Part shown: positions 9,736 through 17,822 of the stretch, one piece after another | Numbering within the stretch: the stretch's first letter is position 1 | Layout: each line of letters starts with the position of its first letter | Source: Eubacterium sp. | GTDB lineage: Bacteria > Bacillota > Clostridia > Lachnospirales > Lachnospiraceae | Assembly: GCA_022796875.1 (NCBI GenBank) | Contig: JAAWJJ010000040.1 | Span: forward strand, 1-35,807 | DNA length: 35,807 nt | Direction of reading: 5' to 3' | Program-made: the position numbers and the translations under genes | Notes under the pieces: generated by a model | What the model saw: only the letters and a program-made list of their open reading frames with translations | Told to the model about the DNA's origin: nothing | The model's database searches: none

Positions 9736-9764
9736 ACTATACTACGTTTTGTTAGCACTGTCAA
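9736..9764 (-). promoter_or_regulatory. SigA-type promoter of clpB
   Basis: On the minus strand, TTGACA (9759-9764) and TATAGT (9736-9741) are separated by exactly 17 nt. The -35 hexamer lies inside the CIRCE operator, so repressor binding would block RNA polymerase directly. Confidence 0.85.
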
Positions 9765-9778
9765 TAGGTGAGTGCTAA
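9752..9778. promoter_or_regulatory. CIRCE operator (HrcA binding site) of clpB
   Basis: TTAGCACTG-N9-GAGTGCTAA matches the CIRCE consensus TTAGCACTC-N9-GAGTGCTAA with a single mismatch, in the last base of the left arm. HrcA binds CIRCE and represses class I heat-shock genes. In many Firmicutes CIRCE sits on groESL and the dnaK operon. Here it controls clpB. Confidence 0.93.
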
Positions 9779-9824
9779 AATTGTTTGAAAATTTTATGCC
9801 GCGCTGATTTTCCTTACATTGCAC

Positions 9825-10025
9825 TGGGGTTTGATACCCCAAAGAAGTATTCCTTTCCATGGAATTGGCGGTTCAAGACATATTTTGCTTTAGATTCATT
9901 GCAGGTGTCCTTATATGGCTTGAATTGCGCGGTTGTGTAATTGGAAACAAGCCTTTCCTAAGTGCTTCTGTTCACCTGTAGGACGCGGCACATTGTTGAT
10001 ACAGAGTATTTGTGGGTATTTGCCT
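9825..10025. ncRNA. Candidate structured RNA with 6S-like rod architecture
   Basis: The 435-nt gap between clpB and the kinase folds on paper into one long interrupted hairpin. The closing stem is GATACCC-CAAA (9833-9843) with TTTG-T-GGGTAT (10009-10019). A large unpaired central region follows. The inner stem is GCAGGTG (9901-9907) with CACCTGT (9973-9979). The apical stem is GGCTTG/CAAGCC (9917-9922/9948-9953), extended by AATT/AATT. A closing stem, central bubble and terminal hairpin over about 190 nt is the 6S RNA plan. A weak TACAAT -10 on the minus strand near 10041-10046 favours that strand. Without a covariance-model search this is tentative, and the strand is not fixed. Confidence 0.35.
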
Positions 10026-10142
10026 TGATCACATTTACTTATTGTATGAAAAATTCAATCAATTAAATGAAGTAAGATTTTAATCCGTAATTATAAACCT
10101 CCAATTTCTAAAAATAGTAACCGTTCATATTCCGCTCTGATA

Positions 10143-10171
10143 TTGACATGCGTTTGCAGTATTGTTAGAAT
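10143..10171 (+). promoter_or_regulatory. SigA-type promoter of the hybrid kinase operon
   Basis: TTGACA (10143-10148), a 17-nt spacer and TAGAAT (10166-10171) match the consensus closely. The predicted start is near 10178, giving a leader of about 37 nt to the ATG at 10215, which has GGAGGA upstream. Confidence 0.8.
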
Positions 10172-10214
10172 ACAAATATCGGACACTTCTTAACATATAT
10201 GGAGGAAAACAGGT

Positions 10215-13200
10215 ATGTACAAATGTCATCTTCATATATATCTGACAGGTCATCCATGCTGTGCGTTTGAAGTGATAAAGAGTATGCCTCCACTAGAACA
10301 CTTTACCCATGTATTCTCTGAAAGCAGCAAACCGGATGAAGTACTTGCATCAAAAGCAGATGTAATTATAGCTGATTTGTCAGATATAGATATTAAAGAA
10401 AAAGAAGTTTTACAAATTCTGACACAGAATAAAAACTCTGAAACCCAGGTAATCCTGTTGGCAGCCACGGAACAGATGGACTCGCTGATGGAAGAACCGA
10501 CACTTACATATATTCAGGATATCTGGATAAATCCCATATCCGAGGCGGAAATACGATTTCGTTTTTTAAGATGGCAGCAAACCTGTAAGAGAGATAAGGA
10601 TTTCTGGCAGACCAGCCATTATCTTGAAACTACCATCAATAACATTCCGAGTCTGATCTGGTATAAGGACAAAAACGGGATTCACGAAAAAGTAAACGAC
10701 TGTTTCTGCAAAATTGTCAATAAAACAAAGCAGCAGGTAGAGGGACGCGGGCACGCCTATATCTGGGATGTGGAACAGGACGATCCGGCCTGCATTGAAT
10801 CGGAAAATGAAGTCATGAGCAAAAAACGGACTTTTGTGTCTGAGGAAATCATTAAAACCGGCGACGGCATGAAAACTCTTACGACTTACAAATCTCCGCT
10901 TTATGACCTTGACGGCAGCGTAATGGGTACCGTAGGCGTAGCAATCGACGTAACACAGGAACGCGCTTACGAGCAGGAAATCATTCAGAAAAATCAAACA
11001 TTGGAAACGATTCTTACTACGATAGACTGTGGAGTCATGCGCCATACCGTTGACGGTTCACGGATTTTAAGCATAAACAAAGCCGCACTTACTCTTCTGG
11101 GGTATCAGACGCAGGAAGAATTGATGGCCGACGGTTTTAATCTGATCGCCGCATCCGTCATCGAAGAAGACCGGCAAAAACTTATGGAATGTATCAGGAC
11201 ACTGAAAAAAGAGGGCGACACCGTCAATGTAGAATACCGTGTACAACATAAAAACGGCAAAATTCTGCACATTATGGGTAATATTAAACTGTTCCGCGAA
11301 AATGGGGAACTTTTTTACCAGCGTTTTCTTCTGGATTATACTGCCCAAAAAATGAAAGAACAAAAGAACCAGCAGCGTAATATGGAACTGGTTCAGGCAT
11401 TAAGCATAGATTTTAACCTGGTCTGCTTTGTAGACCCTGATACCGGCATGGCTACTCCTCTTCGAAATACGGGCGAGGGAATTTCCCATATTTTCAGCAA
11501 AAAAATTTTGCTGAAAGACGGGATGGAGAAATACATAAACGAATGGGTCCATGAAGAAGACCAGGAATACCTGCGTCAGGCAGTTTCTCTGGATACGATG
11601 AAAAAAGAACTGTCAAAAAAGAATCTGTATTATATCAATTACCGGAAATACAGAAATGAAGAAACCATATATTTCCAGATGAAAGCCGTGGGGGTTGGTA
11701 CTATTAACGGCGATTTTGGCATTGTTCTGGGATTTCGAAATGTAAATGAAGAAATCCGCAAAGAAATGGAACAAAAAAGTTTGTTGGAAACCGCGCTTTT
11801 ACAGGCAAACAGGGCAAGCAAGGCAAAAAGCGTATTTTTATCAAATATGTCGCACGATATCCGCACGCCTATGAATGCCATAGTAGGATTTACAAATCTG
11901 GCCATTACTCATATTAACCAGAAAGAACAGGTAGAAGAGTACCTGAAAAAGATTATGACATCAGGCAATCATTTACTGAGCCTGATCAACGATATACTGG
12001 ACATGAGCCATATCGAAAGCGGCAAAATTCATCTGGAGGAAAAACCGTGCAGCCTGCCGGAAATTTTGTACGGACTGCGTAATATCCTGCTGGCCGATAT
12101 CCATGCCAAACAGCTTGAACTGCAAATTGATACGATAGACGTTTTGGATGAAAACATTTTCTGCGACAAGCTGCGTTTGAACCAGCTCCTTTTGAATCTG
12201 CTCAGCAATTCCGTAAAATATACGGGGGCAGGCGGCACAATCAACATGCGTATCACGGAAAAATCAGGAGCTCCGGCCGGCCATGCCAATTACGAATTTT
12301 GTATCAGGGATAACGGCATCGGTATGAGCCAGGAATTTGTAGAACACATTTTTGAACCTTTTGAAAGGGAACAAAATTCAACCATCAGCAGAATCCAGGG
12401 AACCGGCCTTGGAATGGCCATCACGAAAAATATTGTCGATATGATGGGCGGTTCCATTAAAGTAGAAAGCGAACAGGGAGTAGGAACGGAATTTACCGTT
12501 TCCTTTACATTCCGCCTGCATTCCCAGACTAAGGAATTGCAGAATATACCGGAACTTAAAAACTGCAGGGCGCTTGTGGTAGACGACGACTTTAATACCT
12601 GCGACAGCGTTTCCTATATGCTTGGACAACTGGGGATGCGTGCCGAATGGACGTTGTCAGGCAAAGAGGCCGTACTGCGTACCCGTCAGGCAATCACGCG
12701 AAGCGATGATTACTCCGTATATATTGTCGACTGGCTGCTTCCCGACATGAACGGCGTTGAAGTAACCCGAAGAATCCGGAAGGAAACCGGCCCGGACGTT
12801 CCGGTAATTATTTTGACCGCTTATGACTGGTCGGATATTGAAACAGAGGCAAAAGAGGCCGGCGTTACAACATTCTGCCGCAAACCGCTGTTTTTGTCCG
12901 AATTAAGTTCCTGCCTGAATGCAATTATACAACCGGACGCAGAAAGCACGGAAAACGATGTCGTTTTAACGTCCAAAAAACATCATACGGGACGCATCCT
13001 GCTTGTAGAAGACGTAGAATTAAATCAGGAAATTGCGGTAGCTATTTTAGAAGACACCGGATTTACGACAGAAGTTGCAGAAAACGGAAAAATTGCCGTG
13101 GACATGGTAGCCCGGTCCCAGCCGGGATACTACGCACTTGTATTGATGGATGTCCAGATGCCTGTCATGAACGGTTATGAGGCAACTCAGGAAATCCGGA

Positions 13201-13361
13201 ATCTGACGAATCCGGAACTGGCTTCGATTCCGATCATTGCAATGACAGCCAACGCGTTTGAAGAAGATAAAAAGGCCGCTTTAAGAAGCGGTATGAACGG
13301 CCATATTTCCAAACCTATCGATATCCCGAAATTGTTGGAAACGCTGGACAATTTATTGTAA
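10215..13361 (+). CDS. Cytosolic hybrid sensor histidine kinase with PAS domains and two receivers
   Basis: Signalling kinase of 1048 aa with no membrane segments. The order is: a degenerate receiver-like N-domain (about 1-115), a PAS/PAC domain (about 135-255), a second PAS (about 262-372), a third weaker sensor segment (385-525), HisKA with SHDIRTPMNA (phospho-acceptor His547), and HATPase_c with N-box NQLLLNLLSNSVKYT, DNGIGM and GTGLGMAITK. Two receivers follow, with phospho-acceptors D839 (VDWLLPDMNG) and D979 (LMDVQMPVMNG). No HPt domain and no DNA-binding response regulator are encoded nearby. The next gene, a Crp/Fnr regulator, begins 4-13 nt after the stop, so the two are almost certainly co-expressed. 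The signal is unknown; PAS domains often bind small ligands, flavin or haem. Confidence 0.93.
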   Translation: MYKCHLHIYLTGHPCCAFEVIKSMPPLEHFTHVFSESSKPDEVLASKADVIIADLSDIDIKEKEVLQILTQNKNSETQVILLAATEQMDSLMEEPTLTYIQDIWINPISEAEIRFRFLRWQQTCKRDKDFWQTSHYLETTINNIPSLIWYKDKNGIHEKVNDCFCKIVNKTKQQVEGRGHAYIWDVEQDDPACIESENEVMSKKRTFVSEEIIKTGDGMKTLTTYKSPLYDLDGSVMGTVGVAIDVTQERAYEQEIIQKNQTLETILTTIDCGVMRHTVDGSRILSINKAALTLLGYQTQEELMADGFNLIAASVIEEDRQKLMECIRTLKKEGDTVNVEYRVQHKNGKILHIMGNIKLFRENGELFYQRFLLDYTAQKMKEQKNQQRNMELVQALSIDFNLVCFVDPDTGMATPLRNTGEGISHIFSKKILLKDGMEKYINEWVHEEDQEYLRQAVSLDTMKKELSKKNLYYINYRKYRNEETIYFQMKAVGVGTINGDFGIVLGFRNVNEEIRKEMEQKSLLETALLQANRASKAKSVFLSNMSHDIRTPMNAIVGFTNLAITHINQKEQVEEYLKKIMTSGNHLLSLINDILDMSHIESGKIHLEEKPCSLPEILYGLRNILLADIHAKQLELQIDTIDVLDENIFCDKLRLNQLLLNLLSNSVKYTGAGGTINMRITEKSGAPAGHANYEFCIRDNGIGMSQEFVEHIFEPFEREQNSTISRIQGTGLGMAITKNIVDMMGGSIKVESEQGVGTEFTVSFTFRLHSQTKELQNIPELKNCRALVVDDDFNTCDSVSYMLGQLGMRAEWTLSGKEAVLRTRQAITRSDDYSVYIVDWLLPDMNGVEVTRRIRKETGPDVPVIILTAYDWSDIETEAKEAGVTTFCRKPLFLSELSSCLNAIIQPDAESTENDVVLTSKKHHTGRILLVEDVELNQEIAVAILEDTGFTTEVAENGKIAVDMVARSQPGYYALVLMDVQMPVMNGYEATQEIRNLTNPELASIPIIAMTANAFEEDKKAALRSGMNGHISKPIDIPKLLETLDNLL

Positions 13362-13365
13362 GCAG

Positions 13366-14094
13366 GTGAAAAAATTGGAATTTATAAACAATAATACACA
13401 ATTAGACCATCTGATCGAACAATACAACATCCGGAAGTATTTTTCAGAAGAATACTTTAAATTTTACTTAAAATATATGGTTCTCACCCGATTTGCCAAA
13501 GACGAATATATCTTTACGGAACGGGGAAATATTCATTACATTTATTTTTTCCTGAATGGTAAAATTAAAGTATGCTCCCTGCTGAGTAACGGAAAACAAC
13601 AGTTGTTAAACCTCATTACCGGTTTTTCGATTTTAGGCGACCTGCAGTTGTTCGGAATAAACAACCCGTTTACCACTGCACAGGCTATAGAGGAATCTTA
13701 CTCCATTGCACTTCCTTTGGCTTTTACACAGGAATATTTGGATAAGGACGCTGTATTTTTACGGCATATTGGCCTGCAGTTAGCCCAAAAAGTATATGTA
13801 TTTACGAGTAATACCGCGCTTAATCTGAATTATCAGCTGAAAAACCGCCTGTGTGCCTATATCAGTTTCGCTTCCAAAGATATAAAGATTGACGGCAAAA
13901 AATATTTATATTTCAGCGACAGCCTGAATGATACGGCCGAACTTCTCGGAACCAGTTACCGGCATTTGCAGCGAACAATAAAGACCCTGAAAGAAGACGG
14001 GATTCTGGAAAAATACAATAAAGGCTACATCATAACCGATCTGGACCAACTAATGAACGCTTCGTCTGACGAGTATATAGACGAATATATATAA
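13366..14094 (+). CDS. Crp/Fnr-family transcriptional regulator, YeiL-like
   Basis: Predicted DNA-binding regulator of about 240 aa. It has an N-terminal cyclic-nucleotide-binding-type beta-barrel (about 35-125, including FTERGNIHYIYFFLNGKIKV and a GFSILGDLQLF hinge). A dimerisation helix and a C-terminal winged helix-turn-helix (around 180-215, DTAELLGTSYRHLQRTIKTL) follow. It lacks the four-Cys Fe-S pattern of FNR. The start is uncertain. GTG 13366 is the longest, but AGGTGA at 13364-13369 is well placed for TTG at 13375, which would make GTG part of the ribosome site. It is coupled to the hybrid kinase. Its targets are unknown; the palindromic boxes in this window are a candidate. Confidence 0.85.
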   Translation: MKKLEFINNNTQLDHLIEQYNIRKYFSEEYFKFYLKYMVLTRFAKDEYIFTERGNIHYIYFFLNGKIKVCSLLSNGKQQLLNLITGFSILGDLQLFGINNPFTTAQAIEESYSIALPLAFTQEYLDKDAVFLRHIGLQLAQKVYVFTSNTALNLNYQLKNRLCAYISFASKDIKIDGKKYLYFSDSLNDTAELLGTSYRHLQRTIKTLKEDGILEKYNKGYIITDLDQLMNASSDEYIDEYI

Positions 14095-14160
14095 ATGCGG
14101 TCAAATATGTACAAATGAACAGATCCAGATGCAGACAAACTATACAAATAATTTAGACGG

Positions 14161-14206
14161 CAAAGAAACGCTATGGCCGCATAGCTATAGCGTTTCTTTG
14201 TTTGTC
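14161..14206 (+). terminator. Intrinsic terminator of the kinase/regulator operon
   Basis: A perfect 14-bp stem, CAAAGAAACGCTAT (14161-14174) with ATAGCGTTTCTTTG (14187-14200), encloses a 12-nt loop and is followed by T-rich sequence. It lies between convergent operons and may also stop minus-strand transcripts leaving the small VOC-like gene. Confidence 0.85.
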
Positions 14207-14251
14207 ATTTGTCTATCATTTATCCAAAGGAGATTTCAAAAAGAAAAACGT

Positions 14252-14575
14252 TTATTTTACCTCAAATAATTCTATAATCGCATCATCTTTGATAATAAAT
14301 GCCAGCCTTGTATGTTCGTCCAGCAGATACGGTTCAAAAATAACGCTGTCCGCATCCTCTAAATACAGAGTCATGTCATCCACTTTATATGCCACATGAG
14401 GATTTTTGTGCATAATCTCTGGAAACGGCGTACCCTCGTCAAACTTCAGATATTCAATCTTATAATCATAAGCGTCCACATCCGTATTGACCCAAAACTT
14501 CAACGCCTTGTTATAAACCATATTCGGTTTCTTTGTCGTAACCGGTATTCCGATATGCATATATTCTGCTGCCAT
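14252..14575 (-). CDS. Small VOC/glyoxalase-fold-like protein, last gene of the catabolic operon
   Basis: Protein of 107 aa. HIGIPV at the N-terminus (H7), a central HKNPHVAYKVDDM segment and a final AFIIKDDAIIELFE strand resemble a single vicinal-oxygen-chelate half. In that family His and Glu bind metal for isomerase, lyase or epimerase chemistry. The resemblance is at pattern level only. Its ribosome site AGGAGGCGG overlaps the end of the LsrF-like gene, 9 nt away, so translation is coupled. Position suggests a role on the same phosphorylated or dicarbonyl intermediate, for example an isomerase or epimerase. No specific reaction can be assigned. Confidence 0.7.
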   Translation of the reverse strand: MAAEYMHIGIPVTTKKPNMVYNKALKFWVNTDVDAYDYKIEYLKFDEGTPFPEIMHKNPHVAYKVDDMTLYLEDADSVIFEPYLLDEHTRLAFIIKDDAIIELFEVK

Positions 14576-14584
14576 GTCCGCCTC

Positions 14585-15466
14585 CTATTTCTTTTTTGTA
14601 TCCATGAAAAATTCATACGCCTGCTTATTCGTATATTTTTCATGGACGACTTTTGCAATTGCCTGCGCCATTGCGGTCGGATCTTCGCTCTGGAAAATAT
14701 TCCTTCCCATATCCACGCCATGCGCGCCTTCCTGGATCGCACGATACGTCATAGCCAAAGCCTCGTCTTCCGCCAGTTTCTTTCCACCGGCAACAATAAT
14801 CGGTACCGGGCAGGCCGCCGTCACTTTTTCAAAATCGTCGCAGTAATACGTTTTTACGAAATGCGCGCCGTGCTCTGCCAGAATCCTCGTTGCCAGCAGG
14901 AAAAATTTCGCCGTCCGCTCCATCTCTTTCCCAACGGCGACTACACCTAATACCGGTATTCCATACCGATTACCGGCATCTACGTAACTGCAGAGCGTTT
15001 TTAAGGAATCTGCCTCTCCCTGCGCCCCGATAAAGGTCTGCACCGCTACTGCCGACGCATTCATGCGTATCGCGTCTTCCATTTCCACGCCGCATCCGTT
15101 CCCGACGCTCATATCGTCATAAAGTACCGAAGAATCCCTCGTCGCACGCAGACAGACTGCCGGATGCATAGTCGGAGAAAAACAACTTCTGATCGCGCCT
15201 CGCGTTCCCATGAAAACATCCACATGAGGCGCTAACGGCGCAATCGTTACATCCAGCCGTTCCAGTCCCGCTGTAGATCCCATAATATATCCGTGGTCAA
15301 ACGCCAGGACTACCGCATTTCCGGATTTTGGCTGAAAAATGCGTGACAGCCTGTTTTTCAGCCCAAAATCATTATTGTTTAACCCTTTCAGAAAAAATCC
15401 CTCTGTCTGTACCGGAATATCCAGATGATATTCCTTACTCGGTTTATTTCCTACATTATCTGCCAT
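14585..15466 (-). CDS. LsrF-like class I aldolase/thiolase (DeoC/FbaB superfamily)
   Basis: TIM-barrel Schiff-base enzyme of 293 aa that aligns well with E. coli LsrF. Shared segments are the LKG...LSRIFQPKSGNAVVLAFDHGY start, APLAPHVDVFMGTRG, VKTYYCDDFEKVTAACPVPIIVAGGKKL (likely Schiff-base Lys205) and GVDMGRNIFQS. LsrF transfers an acetyl group from 3-hydroxy-5-phosphonooxypentane-2,4-dione to CoA, releasing DHAP. Relatives are fructose-bisphosphate-type aldolases. Here it follows DhaK by 12 nt, with GGAGG before ATG 15466, so a phosphorylated ketose from the DhaKL kinase is the likely substrate and triose phosphate a likely product. No lsrK, lsrR or lsrG homologue is evident nearby, so AI-2 degradation is not established. 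Confidence 0.88.
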   Translation of the reverse strand: MADNVGNKPSKEYHLDIPVQTEGFFLKGLNNNDFGLKNRLSRIFQPKSGNAVVLAFDHGYIMGSTAGLERLDVTIAPLAPHVDVFMGTRGAIRSCFSPTMHPAVCLRATRDSSVLYDDMSVGNGCGVEMEDAIRMNASAVAVQTFIGAQGEADSLKTLCSYVDAGNRYGIPVLGVVAVGKEMERTAKFFLLATRILAEHGAHFVKTYYCDDFEKVTAACPVPIIVAGGKKLAEDEALAMTYRAIQEGAHGVDMGRNIFQSEDPTAMAQAIAKVVHEKYTNKQAYEFFMDTKKK

Positions 15467-15478
15467 TGTTATTCCTCC

Positions 15479-16474
15479 TTAACGCGAATATGCAAACGTA
15501 TGTACCGGCGTATTCCATAAACGCAGCGTTTCCTCATCCCATTTTGCAATATTTAGCTGGAAACCTGCCTGTTCCTGAACCGTCAGGATTTCGCCGACCA
15601 TATTTGCCACTACTTCAATTCCCTGTTCCTGCAAATAGTTCACACAGTCTTTGTATAAAATAAACATTTCCATCAGCGTGGTCGCGCCGGAACCGTTAAT
15701 CATAACGAAACATTTATCGCCTTTTTCCAACGGAATATCTTTTACAAGCGCGTTTGCCATAATCGCAATCGTTTCCCGGGAAGATTTCATCGGCTGGCGT
15801 CCGCCGCCGCCCTCGCCATGCTGTCCCATTCCGATTTCCATATCGTGATCTCCTAGATCTCCGAACGATTCGCCGTTTGCCGGATGCGTCGCGCATCTTA
15901 CGGCAACGGAAATCGTCGCCATGGAATCGGCATATTTCTGTGCGATATCGCCCACTTCCTCCAGCGTCTTGCTTTCCTTACAAGCGGCCGCCGCGATATG
16001 GTAAAGCGGAATCGCGCCTGCCAGCCCTCTTCTGTCATCCGCGTTTTCACGCGGCGCATTGGAAATATCCTCCTGCGTGATAACTTTTCTGACTTTGATA
16101 CCGGCTCTTTCTGCCATTTTTACGGCCATATTGGCGCAAAGCATATCTCCGGCATGGTTTAATACCAAAAGCAGAACGCCGTGGCCTTTATCCGCCAGTT
16201 TTATCGCGTCAAATACCGACTGCGGGCTTGGCGCTGCGAACACGTCGCCGACTACCTGTATATCCAGCATACCGTCGCCGACAAATCCTGCCTGCGCCGG
16301 TTCGTGCCCGGAACCGCCCAGTGTAACAACAGTCACACGATCCGCGTCTTTTAACGCTTTGCTGATCACCAGATGCCCCTGTATTTCCACAATATCCGAA
16401 GCCGCCAGCGCGTATCCTTCCAACAGTTCATCCGTTAATGTTTCGGGATTGTTCAGAAATTTTTTCATTTTCAT
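15479..16474 (-). CDS. dhaK: Dihydroxyacetone-kinase-type kinase, substrate-binding subunit DhaK
   Basis: Protein of 331 aa that covalently binds a ketose through a histidine. H219 in GMGQHGEGG is the hemiaminal His equivalent to E. coli His218. GGSGHEPAQAGFVGDGML (H57) and NHAGD (D110) supply the other active-site residues. GGAGG lies 7 nt before ATG 16474. The partner DhaL is directly upstream. No PTS DhaM gene is in the window, so ATP is the more likely phosphoryl donor. DhaK/L-type kinases are also known to act on erythruloses and apulose. The neighbouring RpiB-like isomerase and LsrF-like enzyme make a non-DHA ketose plausible. Confidence 0.92.
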   Translation of the reverse strand: MKMKKFLNNPETLTDELLEGYALAASDIVEIQGHLVISKALKDADRVTVVTLGGSGHEPAQAGFVGDGMLDIQVVGDVFAAPSPQSVFDAIKLADKGHGVLLLVLNHAGDMLCANMAVKMAERAGIKVRKVITQEDISNAPRENADDRRGLAGAIPLYHIAAAACKESKTLEEVGDIAQKYADSMATISVAVRCATHPANGESFGDLGDHDMEIGMGQHGEGGGGRQPMKSSRETIAIMANALVKDIPLEKGDKCFVMINGSGATTLMEMFILYKDCVNYLQEQGIEVVANMVGEILTVQEQAGFQLNIAKWDEETLRLWNTPVHTFAYSR

Positions 16475-16516
16475 ACTATTTCCTCCAATACTGTTACGTT
16501 TTATTCTTTTTAATTC

Positions 16517-17125
16517 TTATTCTTTATATCTCTCGTATCCTGTCTTTAATCCCTCGAAGATCAGGGCCATAGAACAGGAACCTGCATCTTTCACTCCCAG
16601 AGATTTTTCCCCATAGTTTTTCGCGCGTCCATATTTTGCCGCAAAATTTGCCGTAGCTTCAGAACCGGCTTTTGCCGCCCTTGCCGCTGCTTCCAGGCTT
16701 TCCGCGTCCGTTTTCGCTTCTTTCATCGCCTCTGTCGCCGGAATAATCGCGTCCATCATGGTTTTCTCGCCGATTACCGCCTTGCTGATACTTTGAAGTT
16801 CTTTTAATGCGCACTCCATTACCGTCGCCGCGGAGGCACCTTCCGGCGCATTTTTCATCCCCATGATGTATGTGCCGAACAAAGGTCCTGCGCTTCCTCC
16901 CTGCACGTTAATTGCATCCCAGCCGAGATCGTCAAAAAACTCTGACGCCGTTGTGTATTCCAACGCGCATTTTTCTTTCATTAACTTCGCAATTTTCGCT
17001 ATCGTCAGGCCATGGTCGCCATCTCCGATCACAGCGTCGATCCTGGAAAGTTCGTCCGCATGTTCCAGCAAAAGATCCGCCGTCACGTCAAACATTTTCT
17101 GCCATTTTTTCAATGAAATCGCCAT
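16517..17125 (-). CDS. dhaL: Dihydroxyacetone-kinase-type kinase, nucleotide-binding subunit DhaL
   Basis: All-helical nucleotide-binding subunit of 202 aa. The three Mg-coordinating aspartates lie in RIDAVIGDGDHGLT (D30, D35, D37), matching the DhaL pattern. The GGSAGPLFGTYIMGM loop and a C-terminal DAGSCSMALIFEGL helix are also typical. It forms the active kinase with DhaK, encoded 42 nt downstream. AGGAGAAGG precedes ATG 17125. Whether the nucleotide is exchanged (ATP-dependent) or kept as ADP (PTS type) cannot be read directly; the absence of a DhaM gene here favours ATP. Confidence 0.92.
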   Translation of the reverse strand: MAISLKKWQKMFDVTADLLLEHADELSRIDAVIGDGDHGLTIAKIAKLMKEKCALEYTTASEFFDDLGWDAINVQGGSAGPLFGTYIMGMKNAPEGASAATVMECALKELQSISKAVIGEKTMMDAIIPATEAMKEAKTDAESLEAAARAAKAGSEATANFAAKYGRAKNYGEKSLGVKDAGSCSMALIFEGLKTGYERYKE

Positions 17126-17164
17126 AGTTACCTTCTCCTGTTATTTTCTCACCAAATTTTGTCA

Positions 17165-17222
17165 AATCCCCCACAGCAAGGGGGCGGGGTATTTGACCCT
17201 CGCGGTATTTGTCAAATATCCA
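17165..17222 (-). other. Hairpin-forming spacer between rpiB-like gene and dhaL
   Basis: CCCCC-ACAGCAA-GGGGG forms a tight hairpin. It is flanked by TTTGTCAAAT and further TTTGAC/GTCAAAT copies that can pair around it. Lying inside the operon, it may be a processing or stability element that sets different DhaKL and isomerase levels. No function is shown. Confidence 0.4.
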
Positions 17223-17245
17223 TGTAAACATGTCTATTTTCCTCA

Positions 17246-17710
17246 TTACCCGCGGGAATAGATAGTTTCCTCTACTGCTTTGATCTTTTCCTGTGCGTCC
17301 AGCAGGAAATCATGGAAATCATCCAATCCGTCCGTAATATTTGTTTCCAGAAAAACGTCGACCATTTCGCATGCCATAAACGGAGCGACGATAAACCCGC
17401 CCATCGTTAAAACATTGGAATTATTGATCGCCCGGCACATTTTTGCCGCAAATACGCTTTCCACTACAGCCGCGCGGATTCCTTTATAACTGTTCGACAT
17501 CTGCGCCATTCCCATACCGGTTCCGCAGCACAGGATCGCATAATCGCACTCTCCCTTTTGCACGGCCGGAATCGCTTCCGGTACGATGTCATAATATTCC
17601 CGCGCTTCTTTTGAGTAATCGACATATTCGATTCCCTTTTCTTCCAGATGCCTGCAGATCGCCTCTTTTAATTCAAATCCGGAGCCGTCTGCACCGATTG
17701 CAATTTTCAT
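17246..17710 (-). CDS. RpiB/LacA/LacB-family sugar-phosphate isomerase, variant active site
   Basis: Aldose-ketose isomerase-fold protein of 154 aa. MKIAIGADGSGFELK and LCCGTGMGMAQMSN (catalytic-type Cys62) define the RpiB/LacAB family. Two usual residues differ. The GxDHxG motif reads GADGSG (His to Gly at 9). The ring-opening His of the HNNANVL motif is Ile95 (AINNSNVL). RpiB needs that His to open furanose rings, so loss suits an acyclic substrate such as a tetrulose phosphate or 1-deoxy sugar phosphate. Known pairings of DhaKL-type kinases with RpiB homologues occur in tetritol catabolism. The ribosome site AAAGGA is about 13 nt from ATG 17710, a little far. Confidence 0.85.
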   Translation of the reverse strand: MKIAIGADGSGFELKEAICRHLEEKGIEYVDYSKEAREYYDIVPEAIPAVQKGECDYAILCCGTGMGMAQMSNSYKGIRAAVVESVFAAKMCRAINNSNVLTMGGFIVAPFMACEMVDVFLETNITDGLDDFHDFLLDAQEKIKAVEETIYSRG

Positions 17711-17740
17711 AATTTATATCCGTTCCTTTCCGTCCCGGCC

Positions 17741-17811
17741 TGCATTTCCTGCTCTGTCCGGCCTGCCCCATTAACAGAGCCTGCTCTGCATTTCCTGATC
17801 TGCCCGGCCTG
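17741..17811. repeat. Imperfect 25-bp direct repeat downstream of the glycyl radical enzyme
   Basis: TGCATTTCCTGMTCTGYCCG-GCCTG occurs at 17741-17765 and 17787-17811, differing at two positions and offset by 46 bp. It lies in the 112-nt gap between the GRE stop and the rpiB-like start. The segment is rich in GCCTG and CAGAGC words and can form several alternative hairpins. Confidence 0.6.
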
Positions 17812-17822
17812 GCCTGTACTAT

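Noticed and set aside
9663..9860. Minus-strand frame upstream of clpB
   Set aside because: It spans the CIRCE element and promoter, overlaps the clpB start and has no family resemblance.
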